A DNA stretch of 64,000 nt from Eumeta japonica (taxonomy: Eukaryota; Arthropoda; Insecta; Lepidoptera; Psychidae), in NCBI GenBank assembly GCA_005406025.1, contig BGZK01000221.1, positions 248,001 to 312,000 on the forward strand, read 5' to 3'. Of the stretch, positions 12,967 through 23,990 are shown one piece after another. Numbering within the stretch: the first letter of the stretch is position 1; every line of letters begins with the position of its first letter. The translations under genes were made by a program, and so were the position numbers. The notes beneath the pieces were generated by a model, which saw only the letters and a list, made by a program, of their open reading frames with translations, was not told the origin of the DNA and made no database searches.

Positions 12967-15900
12967 CACGCAATAGTGTGGCCATGTAACTTCCTATTAA
13001 TATAGTTAAAATAAAATTTTAAATTGAGGAATGAACGTAATTTAGTCGTTGATTGATATGTGAAAATATTTGTGGCCAAATACGGTAATTGATTAGATAC
13101 CGTAATTAAAGGAAAATCCAGATTGAAATTGGCCATTTAAGATATTTAGATTTCTTTCTTGGAAATCGGAATTTTATGAATAACTAACGCTGCTACGTTT
13201 TCACGTCACAGTTCAGTAGTGCTAGACTTTCTTTGTTTAAGTGGAAATTTAAAATACTACTATTTTTGGTTATTTTCGTTTGTGATCAAGAAAAAAATGA
13301 TTCCCTAATTTTTCAAAACAAATATATAATATAAATATAATAGATAATACAAAAAGCTTTAGTGAATGTAATAAATAAAAAAGTCATGGGCTTCACTAAA
13401 CTTCGCAAAATGTTAACTACTTTCGCGTTTTCGATTTACACAATTCGAATTTTTAAAATTTTTGTTCTCAGTCAGCACCCATTGGTCACAATTTATAATC
13501 TATAGGGATCTAACTCAACAAAAATGGTATATCCATTGGTGGTCGGGGGCGCATTCTATTATTCTATATTTCTGGTACCCCGGTCAACAGGGGCGGATCC
13601 GTCCTTTGAGTCAGGGAAGGGATCACAAATACGTGGTTCAGTCAGCACTGGCTCTAATTCTAATCCCAGGGAGGAGGTCACGGTCCTCATGATCCCGGCC
13701 CTGGATACGCCATTGCCGGTGGACGTGAGGATTTCTCCTGATGATGTGTTTTGCGAGCACGAAACGAAATTTAACATTCATTTAGGTTAGGTTAGGTGTT
13801 GATATCTGACAATCCTCTGAAATCAATGTAGAATTCGTGGGAATGTGGATGGATTGTGCAGTGGAAGAACAGGTTCGAGGGTCGATGGTAGGCTGCTGCA
13901 TGCTCCAGGCGAGCGTCTAATTATTAATTCCCGCGAAGTGATACCATGCACAATGAAAAATCAACAAACAACGTTTCATTAACAAATAAAGAAATAAAAA
14001 TTAGTAATTTTATGTTTCATTTAGACCTTTCTTACACCATTTGATTTTTGGTTTATATAGCGAAGTAGATTATCTCAATTTCAAATAGACACAGACTAAA
14101 GCTTTTTTTTAATAATATCTTCATGAAGTTGTTAAGAGATTTTAACTGCTTTATTGAGTATATTAATAACTTTTATTTAACACGTAAATATTTTCTTATC
14201 ATGAAAACAAAACTAATACATACAAATATTTACATTTTAGTAATGACAATTTATACGTTTGAATACGCAGCGATATAATATAGCTATTGAAATCTTAAAG
14301 CATGTACTGAAGCGTACGTATTCATTCAAATTTAAACCTTATGGCGTTCGCGACGCAAACAAAGTAATAAAATATCGGTTGAAAATAATAAAATCGATGT
14401 TGTTTTTCATACTCATTAGTATTCGCACGGTGCGGGACGTGTATGGCAATAAATTTCGCATAGGTGGCCCGCGGTCAAGGCACTCGCCTCTGGTCTCCGT
14501 TTATGTCAGACAATAAACCAGAGACAACCCTGCGAGCGATGCCTTTATGCCGCGCCACGCCAACCGACGACGTACAGAGTCAGCCATTGGGCCGGTCGGA
14601 ATATGTAATTTATTGCAGGAGATACGCAACATTGTATTCAGAGAACAATAAAAAATAATGATTATATTTTCAAGTTTAATGAAATTAAATAATCGTTTTT
14701 ATATACAGTTGTATGTTGAACCTGGATTATAATTTGTAGAGGAATTCCAATTATATATAAATTTGGAAATAATCATTTTTAATTGTAATGAAACCTATTG
14801 ATTTATTAAAAAGGACATTTTATTTTATTAACCGATTTCAAAAAAAAGAGGAGGTTCTCAATTCGATTCTATTTTTTAAATATTTATTACCTCAAAACTT
14901 TTATCTGGTTCAACCAATTTTGATAATTCACTTTTTATTTGAAAACTGGCGCTTCCCGTGTGGTCCCATTTCAATTTGGTTGAGTTCTGACAATGGCATC
15001 CATGAGAAAATCATATAAATCTTAAATTTGCATTAAGTATGTGCGTGACAAATGGACGAATAACTCAATATCACGCTAACCGATTTCGAAGATTCTTTTT
15101 TTATAAGAAAGGATGTACTTCAAGGTTAATTTGATGAGGGTTTGGTTAGGTTCTGATTATGGGATCCATGACAAAGTAACGGAACTCTTCAATTCTTAGG
15201 ATAAAATTAACGATACTCGGCTGAATCTTTTTATAGGCTATACGGATATTTGAGTCACCTACCATAACGTCTTTATGGTCAAGTAATTATCGTAGTGAAA
15301 TATGATCATCAATGAAACTCCATAACAGCTTAACAGTAAGGGTGCGATCTATGAGCAGCATGTTTAGTAGGTCTACCTATATTCAGACAAATTAGTTACT
15401 GCACCTCAGATTCACTAAAAATCAAAAAATAAACAAAAATTTTAACAAAAAGAAAACCGACTTCAAAACAAAAACTATTTCAAAACAAATTTATATGCAC
15501 TAAAAAGTAAAAAAATAATTGCGTATTCTTCTACAACTTAATAATAAACTTACTTTTTCTACTCGTCAATATGTAGGTTCGATCTGTGTTTACCACGCAA
15601 GAGGGCAGGTAGGTATCTACCCACTTAAAATTTAATTCGACACATACCTATGAATAACAAACAATGTTCAAAATGTTTTTTTAAAGTTCTCCTAAGTAAA
15701 ATGAAATGAAAAGTATTAGACTACTTAAAAGTCAATCAAATTATTACGATACCTAGCAATATACCTAGCAGCACTATAACACGACAATATACCTAGCAAT
15801 AGACACTGACCTACCTACCTTTTTGCGTGGTAAACACATAGATCGTACCTACATATTGTTAAGTATGTAAGTATTAAGTTGTAGAAGAATACGCAATTAT

Positions 15901-18900
15901 TTTTATACATTTTAGTGCATATTATTTTGTTTTGGAATAGGTTTCGTTTTGAAGTTGGTGTTTTTTTTTGTTAAAATTTTTGTATTTAATCTCGCAGTGT
16001 GTGCATATATGTGTGTATATTTAATTTGAATATATACGTGCGTTTTTTTCCATACTATGCGTACAACCTTATACAACCTTACTTCACTTTTAAATATTTA
16101 TGTATCAAAATCTTGGAATAAAAAATATATTTAATTGCGTTGCCGATTCGAGTTTCAAAAGTGTGAGTGAAATGTGAAGAAAAATGCATGCTATCTCTAG
16201 GAAGGTCTCGCTGAACAGACATTTTACAATCGTTATGAGATCTCATTAATTGTCAATGATCTTTCATTGACAATTAAGGACATCTCATATATATTATTTT
16301 TCAGTTTCCAATTTACAAAATATTCGGTTCTAAATTGGTCGTTTTCGTGAGTTGCCGGCCCCCACCAAATACTGTCAGATCTCGATCTCGATAGCTATTT
16401 CGAAAGATTTAAAAGGAGATTATAAAATATGGTAAGAAGTTATTACGATAATTACCATTACCGTCTACGGTCACCGGATTCACGAGCTATAGTCGAGCGC
16501 AAGAACGCGAGTCAACTTTGAGCGAACTCTGTTTTCTGTTGTATGAGACAAAAATAGACCGCGAAAATTATTAATTTGTTCACGAAAAGCACTTTACGTT
16601 GTTTCTGTCTGACGCTGTTGAACTGTTAAGAGACGTTTTGAAATGGCAATAGATTTTAAAATGAGTTGTTTGACGCTACCGCAAAATGTGATGCATTAAT
16701 AAATAATTTAAGTAACATAGCCATAAATAAATACGCAAGTAGCGGACGTAAAAACCAACGAGTGAAATTATTTATATAAAATTCAATATACACAACGTGC
16801 ATCCATTAACGGTGGCTATACTTCCTTATGCCTGTATAGTAAATAGCACATATATATATCGCTATATTAATTTGAATATATTAATATCAATATATTAATT
16901 TTATTTTAATCATGTTTAGATTTATTTTATTGTATATCAGATTATATGTAACTCTATAATAGAAAATCATTCAAATGATAAAATTTGACGTTAATTAAAA
17001 CTTTTAAAGTAATCGCTTTAAAATAATTAACACTTGTTATAAATTACCAATAAAGTCTGCGTTTATATCATATTGATGGCAATTAATTAAATAACGCTTA
17101 AAATACGATGTCTAGAGATGTTTATATGTAGTTAGTAGTAATTACTTAGCAGAAATCATTAATTGTTAGAACTCGATGATCACGTCCAGCAACGTGTCGG
17201 AACGAGGCTTTTTGTTCATGTCTATCACAATTTATTATTACAAACAAATAACACGACACACATTGAGCGCCATTAATATTTTATTTTCACGCTCTTCTCG
17301 TATTTGTATAATGGTAACCCACTTATTGTAAAAGGAAAAACGACTTCACGGTCTTGAAACATTCAACTTGTTTGTTTCTATATACATAGAAAAAAAATCC
17401 CAATTTCCTAGAACTAAGTTCGGGTAAAATGGCTTATTTGAATCATAATACGGTTCGAACGACGGGCCATAACTCATGCGGATGTTCGTAATATTTTTTC
17501 CAATGACATTATTCACCACACGATGTGTAAGAATTTAAAAATTCTTGTGTGCAGCCCGCATAAATAATAAAGTCTTTGTTTTTCGATGACAGTTGCGGCT
17601 GTTTTAAGTTCAGCTCTATGCTAGATTTATTTATACTTTTATATTAGTAATTTTTATTTGATGATTTTCCCGGATATGAATGCATACCGAGCGAATATAC
17701 GTCACTGAGTCTTAAACCCGTATTGATCAATTCAAATCTTAAGCTATATTCGTTTTTTGACGTTTATCCTATGAATGTATTAGAAATTGAGTAGCTGTTA
17801 ATTCAATTGGAATTTATTTTAATACCAAACGTGTCAATATATCAAGATACAGCATTTAGTTTATAAACTAAATACTGCCTAAAATAATTGTTTATTCTAT
17901 TTTAGAAATGGTCCGTAAGCAAACAATATGGCCACGTATATTCATAAATCATTGAGTTTGTTAAGTTGGTTATACCATTTATAATACTGTTTTACATCTA
18001 GATAGATAATATTTGTTCTTATTTAAAATTAAACTTCGTCCCATTTTACGGTAAGTAGTCATAAACACACTGAACATCTGCTAGGTTAATACGGTCATAC
18101 AGTTTTACTGTGCTGAGAAAATACCCCATTTTAAACTTTTATGCCAAAATTTATGGGGTAACCCTTTGTTGTCGCGCAAATTAAGTTTATGCTTTAGGTA
18201 GTAAAACTTGTTTCGATAAATTATAAAGGGTAACGTAAACTCGTTACCTTTGGAAATAAATTGGCGCAGTTCCAAACATTCTTTATTACCACAGGGATCG
18301 CGAGGTTGAGGTACATGACCTTTTTTAGGATTCCGTCGTCAACAAGGAGTCCTTGTAATTTCTTCACGTCCGTCGATCTGTCAGCCTGTCCGTCTGTGTA
18401 TCCGCGGCTCTTAATACTAAAAAACTGTAATTTGGTGTAGGCATACGTATCAATCACGCCAACGAGTGGTGAAACAAAACTTTGGGATGAATTATTTTAT
18501 TCTCGTCTATCCCATGATAAGGGGTATAGTTTCTATAGCTTGTTCAAAATAATTGCGGGTATGCACAAATTATTTTTCAATTTAGGGATTCGTTTGCGAA
18601 ATATGCTTTAAATTGCTAATATTTGTTGAAATTAAGTTCCCACCTCCAACCCTACCAGCTCCATGATAGTTTTAGATTTGTGATAAAATTAAAGGCAAAT
18701 GTACGTTTTAAGTTAATACAACTTAAAAAGAAAACTATGCGTTAAACTAGAATTAGTAAGTTAACGAATGATAGTCGAATAAATTGTAAATGTATAGGAG
18801 AAATAAAAAGCAGAATTTCGTACAAAGTCCTTTGAAAATTACTTGCATGAAGTAGTAAATATAAGTTTATGAACCATGTAAAATTATAGAAATCTAAAAT

Positions 18901-21900
18901 CGTAACGCCCTTAGCATCCATATTGTGTGGGCCCGTTTCTACACGTTATAAGCCGTTAAATCTAACTCGATTAACATGTTCACAGTTTAAAACGAAAACT
19001 CTCTTCTAAGTCCGCATATCGTGACTGGCAACTACAGAACCCTAAACTGCGCGTGGCCCAACACGCATTTGGCCGGTTTTTTTTAGAGGTAACCTTTTTT
19101 TTTCTATTGTTCGAATTATCATAATGGTATTGTAACTCTGTTAACATTTGGAATATTATTCTTCATTTCGAATTCGTAGTTGGAGATGATGTAAGAGTTT
19201 TACCTATGTATAATTTTAGGTTTTGTCACCGGCCTTATGTAGGGGCCTTGAAGGAGATCCGGTTTCAAGTTACTGGGCGAGTCCTCTCTTACATTGAACT
19301 GCACTGAATGTCAGGGGCTCGAATGCAAGCGGATGCGATAACCTATAGATTATTGAACGTAAAATACATTCATTAGAATGATTTCTTATTGGAATATTTT
19401 CATATTTACGATTGTTCTTAAATACTTTAGATAAAACGTACATTATCATATTCATTATAAATTATGTCCGAGTACTTTGTCAGACATGTATTGTGGGTGG
19501 ACACGTTAATGATAATTTTATAAACATGCCTCTTGCGAATAGAAAAATAGAATTTTGCAAAATATATTATTTCCAAAAATAAAAACAGTTTATTATATTA
19601 GTGTATGAAAGCAAACTATAAGTATATATGGGGTACTTTTTTTTATATCCAGCTGAGAAATTAATATGAAATGAGTAAATATGCGCATTTTTATATTGTT
19701 CTTCGGAAATATAAATGGATATAAGGTATTTATTACTTTTATGGTAAGTTGATAGCTACCATAAAAGGGTCTCGAAATTGAGCGTCTCGTCTGTGGCGCT
19801 CTCTTCATGCGCCTTCACGCAAATCATACGAGGCAATAAACGGAGGATAACTTGCATTAAACAACATTAGACAAACTATAAATAATTAATGTACATATTT
19901 AAATTCTGCTCTATTTATAATCGAATCCTACCATCGTCAAACCTACCAGAAGTGATAAAGCAATGAAGATGAATTAACCACGCATGTTGTTACGTTAACT
20001 AAATGTTATTCCGTTTTAAATTCATAAAGTTCAGTCCATCCACTCTATAAAGATCCGGAGAGATTTGTTCATCGTTAAACGGAAAATTACTAATGCATTC
20101 GACATATATGTAAATAAGTTAATATCAAAAGCAAACATATCTTAATACGACGGCGGCGGTATTGATGTAACATTTGCTTTGCAATACGTAACGCCATAAC
20201 GGATTGACGCATCGTATGGTGTGAAGTATACTTGACATACTTTATGCATATGAAATTGAAATACGAAATATAAAAAGTAATTTTTTTTAATAAATTTTTG
20301 TGAAAATCGAGGTACGTTCAGAGTTTAAAAATTTAAATAATTTTTTGAACATATTTTGATTTAATTTAACCTTAAAGGTTATCTATGTAGTGGCCCCGCT
20401 AAGTCGAACAAGCAACTGTCACCGGAAAGCTATTCGTTGTAGGTTTAGCTTGTATTTCTGACTAGCATTTGTCACAGTGGCGGATTTATAATTTTTATGA
20501 GTGTAGGCCACTTTATTTCCGCCGCCCCATGCACCTTTCTAAAATAATAATTTTCTAAAATCTGCCGCCCCTAGGACGCTGCCGCCCCTAGGCCGTGGCC
20601 TACATGGCCTATTTACAAATCCAGGACTGATTTGTCAGGAATACAAGCAATAACCTGAATAGAATTCTAGCTGATTTCTAATTGTGTTGCGTATCAAACT
20701 AGCCTTTTTATCTAGTGTCTAGTGGCTGGAGAGCATTCTTGACCTATTAAACGTGTTTGATGTGTAATCGAAGTTCACACAGACTATAATACTAATCTAT
20801 TAATTGCATTATAATCGAATCCACGTATAAAATGTCGTATGCCACCGTACATACCTCAATTTATTATTGTATTTCATATTAAATTATCAAGTGATCGGTC
20901 GATCTTACATGTTACCAACAACATATAGAGTTACATTATAAATCCGGTTTATTACCTAATGCACATGCATTAGGATACATTAAGTTTGATTACATGACAT
21001 TTCGTGAAAGGCAATGAGCGAACAGCTATTCAAAAATGAATAAGTACTTTTTCCACCCTAGATCCTTAACCCCAATTCATAGTACCAAGTACAGACATAC
21101 TATACATATATCACTGAATTATTGTTCAATATAGCAAAGCTATAAAATATTATTAAAAAGAAATGTAGAAATGTAGACTAAACATAAGTGATAAATGACA
21201 CTTAGCATTTCTAAATTACACATCGCAATTTACATACGATGCGCTGTTATATCGCTGTTTAATTCCACTGCTGTTGGGACCTGCCCTACCATAATATTTT
21301 TTTTTCATTTTCCATTCACATGGTTAGGCCTTAATCTATACGCTGGCCCAGTGCGGGTCAGGGGCCGCTAACGGCATAACCAATGCGGTGAAACATCCAA
21401 AACCGATGGTTAAACACGGTCTCTGAAGCACAGTACAACGCACGAAATTCTGCCGCTGTGTAGTTGGTCACGAAAGCGTCGCAATGGCGACGTAAGATAG
21501 GAATGCGGGGGAAAAGAAGGAGGGTCGGGGAGCGCTGTATTTGCGCATCACATCGTTCGCAAGCAATTCAGAGCGGCAGAGTTTCGTGCGCTGTACTGCA
21601 CGGAGTGAGTGGTTCAATTTAAGTGGAAAACTCATTAACCAATTCTCCCATGGCTAGGTTTGAACCTTTTGATTCAAAAGCGACGCTCTTAATCAACGAA
21701 TTTCCGCCTTAACTATAGTGTAATATATTGCGTAATATATAATATAATACATAAAGATGTATCATACAGTATATATACTATATTATACACACGTGCACAA
21801 TATGAAGTGCGTAAAACGTTTGAAAATAATTCATAAAGGCATCTGACGGTCGATGCGTGTCTCTCCGCATATATTTATAATGTGATCGTGCATTATGTGA

Positions 21901-22189
21901 GATTTATTCATGGACTTGAAATTTATTCTCAGGTGAGGTAAGTGTTGCCGTTGATAATGTTTACAAATATGAGGAATTAATTTTATTTGAATAGCGTTAA
22001 TGATGTTGTCGTATTAAATCAAAGATATTTAATATATATACGTATATACGCATATATATATATATATATATATATATGGAACGCCCACTTTCAATTTGTT
22101 GGGATTTTTGCTTAATAAACTAAAATACTAACAATTAATTTAATCTTGTAAATGCAAGAAATAAAAAACTGTTTCATTTTCTATATCAT

Positions 22190-22230
<41 letters not shown>

Positions 22231-23812
22231 GCGCGCGCATACATACATGAATACATACATATATATATATGTTATATAAAATAGGAAATGAAACAGTATT
22301 TTATTTCTTGCAAAAATATATGTATACGGAACGCCCACTCTGAATATCATTGTGTTTCATATTGAAGGCAGGTTTTGAAAGAAGACAATATGAATGGCAT
22401 CTCCCTAATTTAATCTATATATTTTTTCATAGACGTTAAGTTATATAGTAAGATTTATTATAAATAAATTATTCACCTTATTTGTGACGGATATAGTACC
22501 GATTTATCTGTTACTAATACAGCAATACGCTGTATTAGTAACAGAGCTGTCTAGTCACAGATAATGCACTGTAGTGTCTAGTTTTAAAACGTGCGCTTAA
22601 ACGTCGCCGTCATATATAAATTGACATTTATCAGACGGTAATAATGTCTTGACATTTATCTCAATAGAACCTTTTCATTTTGCTATCACAAATACATATT
22701 TAAGAAGAACTGGATCCTTGTTTTTCAACGTAGAGATTTCATTAAAATTACTAGACTACTAAAAGCCTCTCAAACTATAATGTAATAGTTCCTTGCGAAA
22801 TAATACAGTCAAGGACAAACGAATACCTGTATGCAAATTAAACGGATTTTAATGATGTTTATAATTCCAATCAAAACATAGCATTATTATAATAAATAGC
22901 AGCCAGATGTGCGCTTGGATTTGATATCAGTCTCTATATATTTAATCCTTCTTAAAATACAGTAATTTCTGTTTTAGTATCACGAATTTCTGCCTATACA
23001 TATAAGCAATCAGTTTCAGTTCAATCGGTGTAGAGTTGTATAGTATATAAGGAAAAAATTAAAAAAATGTATGTAAAAATGCTAAATCAATTATAATGCT
23101 GAATATAATACATAATAAAACATATTATTATATCTTCACCATTTTGACAATGGCTTTTGATAAGCGCTAGGCGCTTATAAGGCTCTTTCCTTTTTGTACA
23201 TTTTTACTTTTTCGACTTAAATTTGCAACACTTAAAGCGGAAATGTAAAAATATTAAAAAAAAGACCTAGTTCATAACACAAGAATCGCCTTACTCATGA
23301 GATGTAATTAAAATTACATTTGGAATTTTTCGCAGCGCACGGAAACTCCGACGGAAACTCAAGATCGCCGCTCAATTTAATTAACGAATCTGCATTTGGG
23401 AAATCATCATGAGCAGTGGATAAAATAATTTAAATTTTCATTTGTAACAACGATCAATATCAGTTGTTATAAACATCTTTTCGTCTTTTCTGCATTGCTG
23501 AAGTTGTGTGATATGTTATGAGTTATCTTAAATTGTAAATTTCCCTTTATCGTTAACTTTATGTTGTTAAATTTTTCATTAAAAATAATTTGCATTTACA
23601 CTTGAGATCCATAAGAATGGAAAATTGAAACTAATTTAGTGGAGGCGAGAAAAAAATGTGTTTTTATTACTTCATTAACTGGTACAAGTGGCGTTTAATA
23701 AAAACGAATAATCGTCCTCAGAATAGTATTAAAAAAAATCCTTACCTTCCTGAGCCAAGCAAACCCCAATGACGAGTACTATGGCACTGAACTTGATCAC
23801 GGTTGACGCCAT
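7646..23812 (-). CDS. i-type lysozyme (destabilase family), four coding exons
   Basis: Secreted invertebrate-type lysozyme of 155 residues. Exons in transcript order: 23746-23812, 12652-12831, 11417-11490, 7646-7792. All introns are GT-AG and the phases (1, 1, 0) close. Residues 1-21 form a signal peptide ending at LAQ. The mature part carries 12 cysteines and the family signatures CLGCIC (33-38), SGC (42-44), CGLFHITWAYW (55-65), AYRSC (83-87) and a C-terminal GYGC...NQC block. Length matches the family. In bivalve i-type lysozymes the catalytic Glu sits just before the Ser-Gly-Cys; here that residue is Val41 and no Glu lies nearby, so cell-wall cleavage may be lost or altered. Family members serve in gut digestion, antibacterial defence or isopeptidase activity; which applies here cannot be told. 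Intron 1 is 10.9 kb and packed with transposon relics. Confidence 0.92.
7793..11416 (-). other. Lysozyme intron 3
   Basis: A 3.6-kb intron. It holds short low-complexity runs, the unexplained frames at 8309-8587 and 9769-10006 (no motif, no splice support), and an AT block near 11035-11098 with self-complementary ttaaattttaaaaatt motifs. I recognise no complete element. Confidence 0.6.
11417..11490 (-). CDS. Lysozyme coding exon 3
   Basis: Acceptor taattgcag precedes 11490 and donor CAG|GTGAGT follows 11417; 74 nt. It encodes residues 83-107, reading AYRSCTVDPYCAAQAVQGYM then ARFGQ, matching the family pattern of paired Cys followed by Q-YM. It is too short to appear as a strong open frame alone. 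Confidence 0.9.
11491..12651 (-). other. Lysozyme intron 2
   Basis: A 1.16-kb AT-rich intron between two GC-richer exons. I see no gene, clear repeat or structured element in it. Confidence 0.7.
12652..12831 (-). CDS. Lysozyme coding exon 2 (core cysteine motifs)
   Basis: Acceptor ttttcag precedes 12831 and donor G|GTGCGT follows 12652; the exon is 180 nt with phase 1 at both ends. It encodes residues 23-82, including CLGCIC, SGC and the conserved ITWAYWADAGKPT stretch. The exon is clearly GC-richer than its surroundings. Confidence 0.92.
12908..12963. repeat. (TA)n microsatellite
   Basis: About 56 nt of alternating TA just upstream (minus-strand sense) of lysozyme exon 2, within the last 100-140 nt of intron 1. 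Confidence 0.95.
14817..15180 (+). repeat. Dispersed repeat with 'aaccgatttcaaaaa' motif
   Basis: The stretch starts ttaaccgatttcaaaaaaaa then gaggaggttctcaattcg, and a related aaccgatttcgaagattc follows at about 15078. I associate this text with a common lepidopteran repeat tail. It lies just left of a foldback element carrying the same aaccgacttcaaaa end, so the two may share terminal sequence. Confidence 0.45.
15431..15983. mobile_element. Foldback MITE with about 160-bp inverted arms
   Basis: The left arm (about 15433-15603) runs acaaaaattttaacaaaaag, ccgacttcaaaac, gcgtattcttctacaactta, gttcgatctgtgtttaccac. The right arm (about 15825-15983) reads the same blocks in reverse complement, for example gtggtaaacacatagatcg and taagttgtagaagaatacgc. 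The middle (15604-15824) is unique sequence with repeated atacctagcaat motifs. There is no coding capacity, so mobilisation would need a transposase in trans. Confidence 0.75.
16235..16288. repeat. Hairpin, 25-bp arms
   Basis: Left arm 16235-16259 and right arm 16264-16288 pair at 23 of 25 positions around a 4-nt loop; the core attgtcaatga/tcattgacaat is perfect. The origin is unknown. Confidence 0.65.
18310..19085. repeat. Dispersed repeat ('aggattccgtcgtcaac' ... 'gccggttttt')
   Basis: The left part contains ttaggattccgtcgtcaaca followed by gtcagcctgtccgtctg. The right part ends ctacagaaccctaaactgcg, cgtggcccaac and ggccggtttttttt. This pair of ends matches a repeat I remember as common in Lepidoptera. 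Related fragments occur near 25495 and 27390. Confidence 0.5.
20475..20629. mobile_element. hAT-type MITE with 8-bp target-site duplication
   Basis: A 155-bp element with ends cagtggcggatt and, inverted, cagtcctggatt. It is flanked by a perfect 8-bp direct repeat atttgtca at 20467-20474 and 20630-20637, the duplication size of hAT transposons. The interior is GC-rich (gccgcccctagg twice) and has no reading frame. Confidence 0.85.
21295..21720 (-). mobile_element. tRNA-headed SINE (minus), split by a MITE
   Basis: Read on the minus strand from 21720, the head contains gattaagagcg (A-box-like) and ggttcaaacc (B box). The tail continues at 21430-21295 with cccgcactgggccagcg. Between them lies an inserted 168-bp inverted-repeat element. 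Removing it leaves about 255 bp, the same size as a related copy at 32118-32370, which shares the aagagcgt(c/t)gctttgaatca head and the cgcactgggccga tail. Confidence 0.7.
21431..21598. mobile_element. MITE with 26-bp terminal inverted repeats
   Basis: Ends cagtacaacgcacgaaattc tgccgc (21431-21456) and the inverted copy at 21573-21598 match at 24 of 26 positions. The 168-bp interior is non-coding. It interrupts the SINE, so it inserted later. No clear target-site duplication beyond a possible CA. Confidence 0.75.
22047..22339. repeat. Microsatellite block inside an inverted repeat, flanked by direct repeats
   Basis: A TA tract (22047-22077) leads to ggaacgcccact (22078-22089), repeated directly at 22328-22339. 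Between them, arms 22154-22194 and 22271-22311 are near-perfect reverse complements (gcaagaaataaaa.. / ..ttttatttcttgc) enclosing CA, CG and TA microsatellites. The arrangement suggests a foldback element whose loop grew by slippage. Confidence 0.65.
22508..22544. repeat. Perfect hairpin, 16-bp arms
   Basis: ctgttactaatacagc (22508-22523) and its exact reverse complement (22529-22544) enclose a 5-nt loop. No terminator role is expected in this intron; origin unknown. Confidence 0.75.
23746..23812 (-). CDS. Lysozyme coding exon 1 (signal peptide)
   Basis: ATG at 23812-23810 opens MASTVIKFSAIVLVIGVCLA followed by QE, a Lys-capped hydrophobic leader. The donor GAAG|GTAAG at 23746/23745 is close to consensus and splits a codon after its first base. 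This ATG is chosen because it directly precedes the leader. An upstream ATG in the same open frame would place about 56 low-complexity residues, partly from an A/T-run 5' UTR, ahead of it. Confidence 0.88.
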
Positions 23813-23919
23813 ATTGGCGGAAATGCTAATAGCTAAAATTGAGCAATGAAAAAAAAATAGAAATAATAAATAAAAAAAAACTCGTAGAGTAGCTTGGGTG
23901 CTGCGCTCGCGCACTCGAC

Positions 23920-23990
23920 TGGCATTGAACGTGGCCTCATCGCCGCTTATATGCGGTCGATCTGACGGCGCGGGCATCATTGGAAAACGA
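23920..23990 (-). promoter_or_regulatory. Putative lysozyme core promoter
   Basis: On the minus strand, CCAAT lies near 23984, TATAAG at 23951-23946, and an initiator-like TTCAAT about 25 nt further on (near 23929-23924). This would give a 5' UTR of about 115 nt before the ATG at 23812. The spacing is as expected for a TATA-type promoter. Motif-based only. Confidence 0.5.

Larger units (their letters stand above)
12832..23745 (-). other. Lysozyme intron 1, a repeat reservoir
   Basis: A 10.9-kb intron separating the signal-peptide exon from the mature enzyme. It carries a long TA microsatellite, a repeat tail (14817-15180), a large foldback element (15431-15983), several hairpins, a dispersed repeat (18310-19085), a hAT-type MITE with target duplication (20475-20629), and a SINE split by a MITE (21295-21720). 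No other coding exon is evident. The GC-rich frames at 13524-13790 and 14440-14600 look like unidentified repeat fragments. Confidence 0.7.

Noticed and set aside
13524..13790. GC-rich frames on both strands near 13.6 kb
   Set aside because: Open on both strands without motifs or splice sites. More likely a fragment of an unidentified repeat than an exon.
21640..21720. Possible tRNA gene (B box ggttcaaacc, minus strand)
   Set aside because: No complete cloverleaf, and the sequence continues into a SINE body shared with 32118-32370.
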